Below are positions 1 to 11,241 of a stretch of 64,000 nucleotides of DNA, one piece after another; within the stretch, counting starts at the first letter, position 1; each line of letters starts with the position of its first letter. Source of the stretch: Leucogyrophana mollusca (lineage: Eukaryota > Basidiomycota > Agaricomycetes > Boletales); NCBI GenBank assembly GCA_021014945.1, contig MU266340.1:62001-126000 (forward strand), read 5' to 3'. The translations under genes and the position numbers were made by a program. Below the pieces are notes generated by a model. It was not told the DNA's origin. It made no database searches and saw nothing but the letters and a program-made list of their open reading frames with translations.

Positions 1-2235
1 TTGGCGTACTAGTCGAGCCGGGGGAAGAATCTATCGTGAATGACGAAGACAAGCAGCAGGTAATGGAGTTTAGGGAGAAGATATGGTTCGTGTTTTGAGG
101 GTGGTCTTCCAGCTTCCGCGCCTTAATTACCTCGCAGGCCATGGGTCGAAGAAGCAAACAAGACAGCCCCCGCTTTTAGCCGCATCTTTAAGGACATGAT
201 TATCGTCACTCGTTCGGACAAGCCCATGCCACGAGCGGGGAAAGGGACTGTCCAGAAGAAATCGGCACTTCAGCTTTATGATGCAGAAATCAATGTGTTG
301 TCCGTCTCGTTTCACATCGCAAGTCTGTTCGTGGTTCACTGAGAGACGTCACTAGGTACGAGAGCGTAGAAAGCAGATCTAGTTCCACGGGATCGCCAGA
401 AAATTGGACGGAAGACACATTGAACATTTGGCTGAGAGAGCACGCAACAAGGGTCAACCTAGGCGCCGAAATTGATGTTGATATCGACCTGTTTTCGCAA
501 GGCTTTGACAGGTAAGTTGTGCATCCAAATCATTTGCAGCTCCTGGGTCCTACCATATTTGCGTTTCAGTTTAAGTGCGACCTACCTGAGGAATCGTATC
601 ATCAGTGCACTGCGCCAATCTTCTGACGCCGGGCTTCCGAGTATCGCTGAACGAGTCGCACCGAACTTCGTCTTCGACAATCCTACCATTAGAAGTCTGT
701 CCAAGAGGCTAGCAGGTCTCATACGACAGCATGACTCGGATGGGCCGAACGATAAACCCCTACATGCACACGTAACCGCGATCGAGGCGATGATAGAAAA
801 GTATTCTGTTGGATTGGATTCCGAAAGGGTAGTCATGAACGACAGCAGACCCGATGAAGCCGTGGTTCTCCTCACTGGGTCGACTGGAGGGTTGGGGTCA
901 TACCTTCTGGCTCAGCTTTTGCAAAACACCAAGGTCTCGAGGGTTTATGCATTCAATCGTCCATCCAAAGCGGGGGTGACCAGCGAGAGAAGGCAAACGG
1001 CGTCGTTCCGAGACAAGAACCTGTCACTTGAGTTACTGAGGTCGGATAAATTGGTCTATATCGAGGGGGATGCTGCTCAGAAGGAATGCGGACTTCATCC
1101 TATCACGTATGATCAGGTACGCTAAAGCTTCAGAAACTGAGTGATACGACATCCGCTGAACACGACGTTCAGATTCGCGAGTCTGTTAACATCATCATCC
1201 ATAACTCCTGGCGTCTCGATTTCAACTTGTCATTGGCCTCCTTCGAACCAATTATTCGAGGAACGCGAAACCTGGTTGACCTTGCGAGGTCCTCAGTTCA
1301 CAGATCATGTATTCGTTTCTTGTTCACATCTTCGATTGCTTCTGCACATTCGTGGGACTACCATCGGGGGCCATTTCCCGAGGAGGTACAGCTCGACGCA
1401 GGTGTCGCCGTCGGCGCAGGATATGGAGAAAGCAAATATGTTGCAGAACGCGTGCGCACAGATTTGACTTGTGGCGTTTAGTCGCTCATGGAATGGTGTC
1501 CAGCTTGTCGCGAAGAGTGGTCTCCAGGCTACGTCCTTTAGAATCGGTCAGATCGCAGGCGGGCCGAATGGGGCCTGGGCATCAACAGACTGGCTTCCCA
1601 TCATCGTGAAGTCCAGCTTGACTCTGGGAGTGTTCCCGGATGCAGAAGGTGTCAGTGTTGTATGGATGTCTTGGTGCCATCCAGTCTTTTGATGTTTGTC
1701 ACCAGCGTGTTTCATGGATACCTGCCCATGAAGTTTCAGCAACGATTCTCGACATTGCTTTTACAAAGAACAGGCCTCCCGCTGCAATAAATATAGTACA
1801 CCCAAGGCCCGCTCTGTGGTCAGAAGTCATGGGTGAGGTGCGAGTAGCGCTTGTGGAGGAGAAGCACCTCGACGATGATGTTCTTCGATTGGTCCCCTTT
1901 GAGGACTGGTTTTTTGAGCTGGAGAAACGAGCTCGGGAGGCGACTGAGCGAAATTTCCACAATATCGTAAGCCTGTTGCCAGTTGTCAATCATAGCACGC
2001 GAATTGACCCAACTCACAGCCCGCCGTCAAGCTTTTGGAATACTTCCGCGACATGGCTCAGGCCGACGGGGAACTTCGACGACTGGGACATAGTAACAGA
2101 GAAGTGGGTGGCATTGCAGAATTTGCAACCGAGAAAGGACAGGGCTTCAGTCGTAGCCTGAGAGAACTTGCGCCGATTGGAATGGGCGAGGCGAAGATGT
2201 GGGTGAGGTATTGGGTCGGGAATGGATTATTATGA
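1..2235 (+). CDS. Adenylate-forming reductase (NRPS-like A-T-R), 5' end outside window
   Basis: This is the 3' part of a fungal A-T-R enzyme, which activates a carboxylic acid as AMP ester, loads it on a carrier domain and releases it reductively with NAD(P)H. The window opens inside the end of the adenylation domain (lysine loop GKGTVQKK near 260-290). A carrier domain follows at about 400-730. Its Ser codon is split: GAC-AG before the intron and T after it give GFDSLSATYLRN. The reductase domain starts with the Rossmann motif VVLLTGSTGGLGSYLLAQLL near 860-920. It has the catalytic Tyr-Lys signature GYGESKY near 1420-1440 and ends at a TGA at 2233-2235. Reading frames join cleanly across short introns, so the visible part looks intact. 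It is closely similar throughout to the next gene, which points to tandem duplication. The substrate cannot be told. Agreement with the neighbour makes the family call secure. Confidence 0.9.
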
Positions 2236-3505
2236 ATGCTGTATACTGCCACACCGTGTTGACTGACTGCCTAGCGATGAAAGTCAAGCCCTGAATGACG
2301 AACGAGTTGCGATCAACGATGACCGCGACTCGAGTGTTCAACACAATTGATTGGTACTGGCAAACTGTTCGTACCTTCAGCTTCATCTCTCCCAATGATA
2401 CTTTTAAGTGACCACCGCCAAATGGTCGGTCCGCAGCATAGCTAAGTTGTACGCTTGACTTTGCTCCAACTGGTCAGTGGGGGTGGAAATAACACCTCGA
2501 TCTTCCCTTGATTTCTTTTCGAGTGATCGGTTAAACGTTAATTATTTGCGCATGCTACCCGAACTCATTCGCCCGCGTAATTTTTTAGTCGGAAATCTTG
2601 CGAAACGGACGAGCGGACTTCAAGTAAGCAGGCTGGGGCGGAGGGGACTGCCTTCCTTGCCCCTTCAAGTTTGCGACCCGGGCCTTCTCCGTTGACTCAT
2701 ATTTTTGACTGTTCACTGTTCAAAGGCTCGGATAACTGGAGGGTAAGCGTCGTCTCGAGGAGCTGACCTAATATGCATGAATAGTACATGACGGTCTCGG
2801 GTAAGCGTCCGATCAACACGACAAGGCGTCTATCACGGCTGCTGGCGGCTGACCCATGTGTATTGTACCCAGTAGCATTGCGGTTGCAATAGCAATCTAC
2901 AGTGTCAAAACGTCTCACTGATCACTTTCTCCGGTCCGCCTGATGCGGAGACGTGCGAGACGGCTCGGGCTGGAAGGTGTTTGCGCTGCTCTGTTGAATC
3001 TCACACTTTGGCCAAAATCAACATCGTGCTATCATTTTGCGGTGAGTGCTTCTGGTCTATACGCCGAAGCACCAAGAACCATGGACGTCAATATGTTGCA
3101 GGAGAAGAGAGTGTCCTCAAATCAACGTGGGCCACCGGGCTATCGTTGTGCAAATAGCAATGCGTCCGCGACTCGTGACCTGATGTCACCTTCACTGACT
3201 GCCTCTAATCAACTTACCCCGCTGACCTAGACATGAAAAGCTTAAGCGTAGCCCGGGTCAATTTGTTCATTGCCGGGTGCAAACAGTGAGATCATAGTGA
3301 ACTGTAAAAGACGCTTGGAGGTACATTTCGGAATGTTGGTTGACGTGAAGACGCTTACCCCTCAGTCTATCTTTGAACGCAATGTGAAGGCAGTCCCCGG
3401 TTGGAATGCCTTCCTTAAGCCTTAAAAGCGGACATCCACCACTGCTCGATCTGCATACTGAACACAACCAGCCCTCGAATTCCACCTACTATTCCACTTT
3501 TCAAC
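2236..3505. other. Intergenic region between tandem reductase genes
   Basis: About 1.27 kb separates the stop of the first reductase gene from the ATG of the second. Only short unsupported open frames are present on both strands. It should hold the terminator of the first gene and the promoter of the second. I see no clear TATA box, RNA gene or mobile element. Confidence 0.5.
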
Positions 3506-6500
3506 ATGACCTCCACCACTCAGCAACGCGAACTCCCCCCTCTAGACGGGTCTTTGCAATTCGCAGAGTTGATCGACTTCAACCTTCACAAGAACCCAGC
3601 CCACGCAATGTTCGTCTTCGCAGACGACAAGCAGCCTACTGCTCTCACCGAGATAACATTCCTCGAGTTCGGTCGTGCAGCACACCGAGCTGCGTATGCG
3701 GTGCGCCCGACACGCACGGGTCCCGAGGGGGAAGTCGTTGTCCTTGTCGCAAATTGCGATACACTCTTGCATCATGCCGTCGTCGGAGGCATGAGCATTG
3801 CCGGCCTCGTGGTGAGCATACCTCTCATGGTTTCGGCTTGCAACTAGTGGTAACGTACTCTTGCAGCCATTTTTGATGTCCCCTAGAAACTCTGCGCCCG
3901 CCGTAGCGGATATGATGAAGAAGACGAACTGTCACCGCATTATCACCCTTGACCACGCCCACCACGCCTTGATCGAAGGTGTCCGGCGTGAACTGGGATT
4001 CGAGATACTTGTAGACGAACTGCCAACCATCCGTCAATTGTTTCCAAAGCTCGGGAAAGAAACATCAGAGGACACATTTAAGCCATACCCGCCGCCACCC
4101 GCCCGGCCAGACGTCAACAGCCCAGCGATCTACATTCACTCCTCCGGTAGCACCGGCTTCCCAAAGCCCATCCCTCACACTCATAAGACTCAGATCCACT
4201 GGCTTTCACAGCGTAAGCTACCTTATTCGCGCTCGCTACACCAAATTAACAGTATGTTTGCGTAGCCCCTATCTATTCCTATGCTACAATGTCGCCTCCG
4301 CCCCGCCTAGGCGGTATGTCTCTTCCGGCTTTTCACAGCTACGGGTTTGCGATCCAAATGTACTCGCCACTCGCATGCATCATCTCAATCTCAATCTTCG
4401 CGCCTACATCGGTGCAGGATTTCCGCGCACAGCCCACCATCCCGAACTCAGACAACATCATAGAGTGCGCGCGCAAGACGCACGCTAACTTAATCGCTAC
4501 GGTCCCGTCATTCCTAGAGCAGTGGGCAATGGATGAAAATGCTGTGAATGTGCTGAAGAAGATGGACTACGTCATATTTGGCGGGGGGCCACTTCCAGAG
4601 AAGGTTGGCGACTTTCTGCATGCCGCAGGCGTTCCTATCGGGTCAGAGTACGGAGGAACAGAATTTGGGTGCCCGGTCATGCTCCCAACCAAGGAGGACC
4701 TCGCCAACGGTGATTGGCGCTGGATGCGTTTCTCTCCTGACATCAAAGTGCGATGGGTTCCGCAAGGCGACGAGACCTACGAGCTGCAAGTTTTAGTACG
4801 CCCCATTCCGCTTTTCTCAGTTGACTTGTGCATGACCGCTTGTTTGTTTTAGACTACCGAGAACAACCAGATGGCGGTGGAGAATCTCCCCGATGTTAAA
4901 GGGTACGCGACATCGGATGTGTTTTTAAAGCACCCCACGGAAGAGGGGCTATGGAAGATGTGCGCACGTCTCTCACTCTCACTCATTACAGTATATATTC
5001 AAATTCGATACAGTGTCGGTCGCACAGACGACGTGCTCATCCTTGCTTCAGGAGAAAAAACCGTGCCTGCGCCAATGGAGAGCATCATCGGCTCTAACCC
5101 TCTTGTGCAGGGCACAGTTATGTTTGGCCGCGCACGAAACCAAGTGGGTATATTGATCGAACCGAGGGGCGATCATCTTGTCGACGTAGCGGACGAGAAG
5201 CAGGTATCAGAGTTTAGGAACAAGATATGGTTCGTCCTTTTCACCTCACACTCTGCTGGAAACTGATGGCGCGTACACAGGCCATCCATCGAGGAGGCAA
5301 ACAGGAGCGCGCCTGCGTTCAGCAGAATATTCAAGGAGATGATTCTTATCACGAGCGGTGACAAGCCCATGCAGAGAGCTGGGAAGGGAACTGTGCAGAA
5401 GAAGGCGACACTGAAGGACTATGAGCCTGAAATCACTGCTTTGTGAGTGCCGCCATCGTCATACTTTGAACACACCTAAAAGAAACATGTGAAGGTACGA
5501 GCTAGTGGAAGCTAGCACGAGGGCCGGAGATGAGGCTGCGATACCTACGGATTGGACGCAGGCCAGCCTAGAGGCATGGCTAAATGAACACGCCACGAAG
5601 ATAAGCTCGGGGCGCGAGATCGCCCCCGATGTCGATTTCTTCTCGCAGGGATTTGACAGGTACGAAGCACCTTTGTTCCATCGGCTTGGCAATTCTTTAC
5701 TGATTTTTCCTGTTTTCTGACCCAAGCCTAAGTGCCACCTACCTTCGGAACCGCATCATCGGCGGGCTGCGCAACTCCCCCGACAGTGGCCTGAAGAACG
5801 CAGCTCCTCGTGTCGCTCAGAACATTATCTTCGAGAATCCAACTATCAAGCTCTTGGCGAAGAAAGTTGCGTCTCTTGTCGGACAGCCTGAACTTACGGA
5901 AGGCGACCAGAAACAATCCGCCAAGCTGACCATAGAAGCTATGATTTCGAAGTATTCTGCTGGCCTAGGCGGTCCGATTGAAAACGGGGCAGCCAACGGA
6001 CATACCAATGGGAATACCGATAAGGGGGCCGTCGTTTTGCTCACCGGATCGACCGGCGGTCTAGGATCGTTTATGTTGGCCCAGCTGCTGGAGAAACCGG
6101 ATGTAGCACGAGTTTACGCGCATAACAGACCCTCTAAAGGGAGCTCGAGCAGCGAGGAACGCCAAGTGGCTGCCTTCCAAGACAGAGGGCTATCAACTGA
6201 GTTGCTCAAATCAGAGAAGCTGGTGTATGTTGAAGGTGATGCCGCAGAGGAGAGATGTGGTCTCGAAGCAGGGCTTTATGACGAGGTACATTTCATTTCT
6301 TTAATGCCTCTTCATGTGCCTGATCTTAGCGCCGCCTAGATCCGTCGATCTGTGACTATTGTGATTCATAATGCCTGGCGTCTCGATTTCAACCTGTCTA
6401 TATCTTCCTTCGAGCCCAACGTCCGCGGGACGCGCAACCTCATCGATCTCGCACTGTCTTCAACTCATAGGTCTTCCCTCCGCTTCGTATTCACCTCCTC

Positions 6501-7400
6501 GATCGGCTCTGCCCAATCCTGGGATGAACGAAAGGGGCCGTTCCCAGAGGAAGTGCAAGATGCAATCGTTGCTGTTGGGTCTGGGTACGGAGAAAGCAAA
6601 TATGTCTCGGAGCGAGTGAGCCTTTCTGCCCACTTACATCTCCCGCTTTTCCATTCTTATTTCGTTCTTGTAGCTTGTCGTGAAGAGTGGTTTGCATGCG
6701 ACTTCCCTCAGAATTGGCCAGATTGCTGGAGGACCTAACGGGGCATGGGCAACGACCGATTGGCTGCCCATCATCGTCAAATCTAGCTTGGCTCTCGGTG
6801 CTCTTCCAAAGGCTCGTGGGGTAAGCTGATACACCTCCTTGATCTTGGTTTATTGTGCTAAAGACTTTCCTGTAGCTCGTTTCCTGGATGCCTGCGGAAG
6901 GAGTGGCAGCAGGGGTTCTTGATGTTGCATTTGCAAAGGAAGTACCTCCCTCGGCGTTGAACATCGTTCATCCTCGCCCCGTTTCGTGGGTCGACGTCAT
7001 GGAACCAGTGAGGGAAAGCGTCGTGAAGCGGAAAGGCATCAAAGAGGAGGATCTAGTGTTCGTCTCGTTTGCGGATTGGTTCGCTCGCCTAGAGGCACGA
7101 GCCCAGACGGCAACTCAGGCCGATCTGCAGGATATCGTGAGTCGAAGTCGCCTCGGGATTACCCCTATCCATTTAACTGACCCGCTTTTACTTATTTAGC
7201 CCGCTATTAAGCTCTTAGAATTCTTCCGTGCAACAGCGCAAGGTGATGCAAGCGTATCGGCGGACCGGGAGGCGGGTGGCGCCGCGATGTTCGCTACGGA
7301 TAAAACGCAGGCGGTGAGTAAGACTATGAAAGAGCTCCGGCAGATTGGACACGCCGACGCGGAGGCTTGGGTGCAGTACTGGGTAGAGAAAGGGATGTAA
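3506..7400 (+). CDS. Adenylate-forming reductase (NRPS-like A-T-R), complete
   Basis: This is a complete A-T-R enzyme with an estimated length of about 1050 residues over many exons. The start is the ATG at 3506 (MTSTTQQRELPPLDGS), and the first exon ends at 3811 before gtgagc. The adenylation domain shows the A3 phosphate loop IHSSGSTGFPKPIPHTH near 4134-4185 and the A5 motif GSEYGGTEFG near 4640-4670. It also has the A8-like VGRTDDVLILASGEK near 5015-5060 and the A10 lysine loop GKGTVQKK near 5385. The carrier domain core GFDSLSATYLRN is split by an intron inside the Ser codon (AG before, C after; near 5650-5740). The reductase domain starts with VVLLTGSTGGLGSFMLAQLL near 6030 and carries GYGESKYVSER near 6585. 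The stop is TAA at 7398-7400. It is a tandem paralogue of the gene ending at 2235. Enzymes of this class make aldehydes or alcohols from acyl or aryl acids; its own substrate is unknown. Confidence 0.93.
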
Positions 7401-7740
7401 GAGAAGGCTGTATGTACGACATCATGAATTGAATCCATGCCTTTTTGTACTTGGTGTGGATCGCCCCTCCCCCATCAATCATCTTCATTCTTAAGTTCAT
7501 GTACACGCTTGGAGATTTTGTACACATACAGTGGCACACACGTGGTTCAAGTATCTCGAATCAGTGAGGAAAACCGATCTTGTATAATTCACTACCAAAA
7601 GTATCCCCAGGCAATTCTAAGCCCAAAACCCAAATTGAAAACATGTTAGACAACTATCAAGTCTGCGATGACGTTGTTCGTAAGAAACAACGGAAGCAGC
7701 CGCCGAAACATACTTAATAGTTGTATGCGAACTCCCGAAT

Positions 7741-8241
7741 TTAACAGCCTAAGGCACCATCCACATTCGTGAAGCACGAGTCTATATTGAAACATCAGCT
7801 AGGGTGCCAAATCGCAGCGATTTCGCTTATGTTCGGTGACTTACTCAAGTCGATGATACTGGCGCCATCACCACCCGACCCGTTCTCGCAGTCGCACAAC
7901 ATGTAAGTTGTCCCAGACTCGATGAAGCAATTGCTGCATGAAGCGGTGTACTGGCCACTTTAGTGTGCAGCGTGATCATTAGCACCTTCGCTCCACAAAA
8001 GTCAAACCACCTACTTGGGAGCGCACTCGAGATATCCTCCAGTGTCGGCAATGCAGTATGCGGTGTTGATAGAAGTCAGGTAGGTCCCCACTCCATTGTG
8101 GCCAGTGCACTCGGCTATAAGTGTAGCGTTATTGATGTAGTAATCTGTGCAAGTGTCCGCAAAGCCGCCATCTGCGACAACGCTAGACGTGGCGAAGAAA
8201 AGGAGGCCGGAGGCAAGGACTTGGAAGAAAGTGAACTGCAT
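7741..8241 (-). CDS. Secreted cyanovirin-N-homology (CVNH) like protein, copy 1
   Basis: This is a small secreted protein of 126 residues from three exons: 8241-8015, 7957-7845 and 7781-7741. The signal peptide MQFTFFQVLASGLLFFATSS is followed by two internal repeats. Each repeat has the CVNH-type pattern of a Cys pair and an S-I-(N/D)-L-N-x-C-hydrophobic-x-N-x-x-G-x-L ending (TSINTAYCIADTGGYLEC and SIIDLNSCFTNVDGALGC). CVNH domains are usually sugar-binding lectins. The start is the ATG at 8241; an upstream in-frame TTG gives a longer frame but breaks alignment with the paralogue at 10209. That copy has the same total length, intron phases and 113-base middle exon. The gene lies divergently from its paralogue and tail-to-tail with the upstream reductase gene. 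Sugar binding is inferred from the family and is not visible in the sequence. Confidence 0.85.
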
Positions 8242-8286
8242 CTTCGAGTGAGACTGGAAAGTGATGAGCAAGAACAGAAAGACACC

Positions 8287-8314
8287 AGGCCTTTATACGT
8301 AGGCCTTTATACGT
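8287..8314 (-). promoter_or_regulatory. Tandemly duplicated TATA-containing promoter segment of CVNH copy 1
   Basis: The 14-base unit aggcctttatacgt is repeated twice back to back. On the minus strand each unit reads acgtataaaggcct, so it holds a TATAAA box. The pair lies about 46-73 bases upstream of the ATG at 8241, within the range expected for a fungal core promoter. Confidence 0.6.
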
Positions 8315-10153
8315 GAGCCTTAGCATGTGCAAGTTAAAGGCACGATGGGACGACGACATAGTCAGCACAAGGCCTGTGTGATGGATACGATATGATTGGG
8401 AAATCACAAAGAACGGTTGATGCATGACTGATCGAGAGGGAAAATACGACCAGGTGGGGTTGCGGAGCTCATCATGAGCAAGGTACCCGTCACAGATAAT
8501 CCGACCAGGGAGTGGATTTGGGAGCGACGCGGGAGCCATATACTGGCACACAGACGCGCGCAAGACACAGGTATGATCGGAGGGAGGTAGCTGAACGGGA
8601 AAGTCGGCCCCTGCATGGTGAGAATCATAGGCCAAACGGATAAGAGGCGCTAGGAAGCACGATCGCGGGAGATCTAGGTCCAGACATTGACATACCCCAG
8701 AGAAGGCCTTTCGGCACACGAACTTCCGGGAGTAGTGAGGTTAGGGATCGCCGGGAGCACCGAGACGATGTCGGCACAACTGCATGCCAAAAGACCCACG
8801 GGATCGCAAGGTGTTTCCGTACTGTACAGACAGAAGGAGATAATCGTAACATTACAGGAATTCGCTTTGTCGAGCTAAAAGAATTCAGTCTGTTGGCCTC
8901 CTCCCAATTCTGTCCCGGGTCATGGACAGCGATTAGGTTTCCCCTAAGGCGAGGCAAAGGCTGCATTGGGAACCTATACTGACCCTGCGAAGAGAGCTTC
9001 TAGAAGCAAGTATAAGCCCCTGCCACGCGATGTTGGACCTGCGACGCAATCCAAGATCTGCGGAGAAATGACAGAGCAAGTGACATATGAGCCAAAGACA
9101 AGTAGTCATGCTCAGTCATGCTTGTATGTCTGAACGCCAAAATCTTGATAAAAAGTGCCAGAGTAAGAATAGCACATAGCTTGAGAGCCTGCACCCCGAA
9201 GTTCGAAGGGTGGCCGATAGACGCTGAGTATGAGAATCGATAGTTCATATGGAGCAAGCAATCGAGTTCGTGCTACATTGAGAAGTAGAACCTGGCTGCT
9301 TATTGGCGAAGAGGTCCATTGACATCCTGATTCCTGACTGCAAAGACGCAAATAGTTTGTCTGTTCCGAATGTTCGAATACCGATCTGTGGCGGTGTAGA
9401 AACCTTATTGCCCCCAGCAGTCGGAGATATCGGCTTGTGAACGTCCTCCGTTGAATCCGTTCATGTTTCTCGGGCTTGATTCATTCCTCCTGCAAGGCTG
9501 CATTCCGCAGAATATTGGGAACTTAAAGTCATACGACAGATGGGTTCCCGTGAAAGCTTTCTCTAACATGCCAGTCTAACTGACAGTAACTCTGCGCTCG
9601 CCAAATTGGTTGTGCGGGGCCCCGTCGTGGATGCGATCAAAATACGAACGACTCCGATCATGATGTGTACTCATGAGCACGACCAGACGCCCGTCCAAAA
9701 TACAACAAGTAGACTTCCAGGATAAAATGTGGCGGCCGTCACTTCACCGCTGCGCACAAGTAGGTCCATTGAGCTTGATCTTACCACCGTATCAGGTCGT
9801 GCCCTGAAAGCAAGATGCAACACAGGAACCAGACTCGGAATTTCTACGTACCCCGTAGAACGGGAAACTGCGTACAAACCTGGTAAAAGTGCTAGGTCTC
9901 GATCGTCTGTTCTCAACTCCTGGCTATCCTACTGGGGAAATCTTTGCACATCATCTGTGGTGCTGGATGGGTGTACTCAGACCGTCCTGTATTCACTTGC
10001 CCAGTACATGCCCCAGCGGGTACCTTTCTTTGTGATACTGGTCCAACTTATCTGGTTTCTCCCCAGATGTGTACCATTCGTGTCTCCTGTTCCGATGGAT
10101 CAGGCATTACCTCCCCTCTGCTCATTATCTCCCAAGTCTAGCCAAAGCACACT
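8315..10153. other. Divergent promoter region between the two CVNH genes
   Basis: About 1.8 kb lies between the core promoters of two divergent secreted-protein genes. The open frames here show no domain, signal peptide or splice-supported continuation. One long frame (9729 onward) runs into the CVNH gene but enters it upstream of the TATA box and signal peptide, so it is not accepted. Shared upstream control of both CVNH genes is possible, but I recognise no specific site. Confidence 0.45.
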
Positions 10154-10160
10154 TATAAAA
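10154..10160 (+). promoter_or_regulatory. TATA box of CVNH copy 2
   Basis: TATAAAA lies 49 bases before the ATG at 10209, in the same place relative to the start as the TATA of the divergent paralogue. It supports the chosen start codon. Confidence 0.65.
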
Positions 10161-10208
10161 GGGCTCCTGTCGAGCCCCCATATGCAGCACATTCACATCC
10201 CAGCCAAT

Positions 10209-10702
10209 ATGCAGTTCACTCTCCTCCCATTTGTCGCCTCCGGCCTGCTCTTCTTCGCTACGTCCAACGTCGGCGCCATTGACTTCAGTGCGTCGTGCAG
10301 TGATTGGTACATGGACGGCACCGTCCTGTTTGCCACTTGCAACGCAGCCGACGGCACAGCAACGAGCACCGCACTCGACATGAACGACTGTATCACGAAT
10401 GAAGGCGGAAGCCTCGCGTGTGCCGTTGTGTAAGCGTCTTTCCTCATACCTCATATTGACGGGCGAGATCTCACCCCCTGAACTCCAGTGGCGACTACAG
10501 CTCCTCGTGCACTGACTGCGCGATCGAGTCCGGGACGGCAGACTTGCTCTGTGACTGTGAGAACGGAACGGGCGGGGATCCCGCATCGATCCTCGATTTA
10601 AGTGAGTTCACTTTGGCGTACTTGCTAAAGTTGCCTTCCGTAACGGTTTTTGCAGACTCTTGCGTTAGCAACAACAACGGCAGCCTTGCATGTGGATTCT
10701 AG
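10209..10702 (+). CDS. Secreted cyanovirin-N-homology (CVNH) like protein, copy 2
   Basis: This is a 126-residue secreted protein encoded by exons 10209-10429, 10489-10601 and 10656-10702. The signal peptide MQFTLLPFVASGLLFFATSN nearly matches copy 1. The mature part has two CVNH-type repeats. The first starts FSASCSDWYMDGTVLFATC and ends TALDMNDCITNEGGSLAC. The second starts YSSSCTDCAIESG and ends SILDLNSCVSNNNGSLACGF. Both introns interrupt codons at the same phases as copy 1. Paired cysteines suggest disulphides outside the cell. The likely role is carbohydrate binding or a surface/effector function, inferred only from the family. It lies divergent from copy 1 with about 2 kb between the starts. 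Confidence 0.87.
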
Positions 10703-11241
10703 ATGAGATGGTTGGTCTTCTTGGAGTTTCACTGCCGTAATGCATGCTAAGACCTCTGTTATCCCAGGATGGAAGGGGCAATTTGTATCTTTGGGGCATC
10801 TGCAGTGTAGGTCTATTAGTTGATTTGTTTTTTAAGGCAAAGTGTTTTCCTGGAACGGAACCTTGGGATTACACCCAAGGGACACGTAAGAAATCGTGTT
10901 GTGAGACGCAGTTTAGGTCCCAATGGTAGGGTTTCAGACAAGACAAATTCAAAGAAACAGAGCATCACATTTATTATTGAGATACATGAAGGGGAGATGT
11001 AGAAACGATTAAGTGTAACTATGTATCTGGCTGTTCAAAATGTACGAGTGGCGGCGAGTAAAATGTGTAGAAGCAGTGGTCCATTAATTCTGTCAAAGTA
11101 TCCAACATGCGTAAATGAGTATTCAAAATGTACGTTGAAGGGTAGATTTGAACGAAGTTAATAACTTAGGTCAAAGAGGTTCAAGTATCCGCCAGCTCAA
11201 AGTCCAAACAGCCCTCCGACACCCCAGTGCACGCGGTCCAT
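10703..11241. other. Intergenic region between convergent genes
   Basis: About 540 bases lie between the stop of CVNH copy 2 and the stop of the convergent membrane protein gene. The sequence is AT-richer than its flanks and holds only short open frames. It should carry both 3' untranslated regions. No RNA gene or repeat is seen. Confidence 0.4.

Noticed and set aside
8183..8966. Minus-strand frames of 113-178 codons upstream of CVNH copy 1
   Set aside because: They overlap the real gene in another frame or its promoter, with no signal peptide, domain or paralogue support.
9729..10433. A 234-codon plus-strand frame that would add over 150 residues before CVNH copy 2
   Set aside because: It passes through a TATA box and enters the gene upstream of a clear signal peptide. 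The paralogue has no such extension and the added sequence has no domain.
10125..10586. A 153-codon minus-strand frame across CVNH copy 2
   Set aside because: It is antisense to a well-supported signal peptide and Cys-rich repeats, so it is a shadow.
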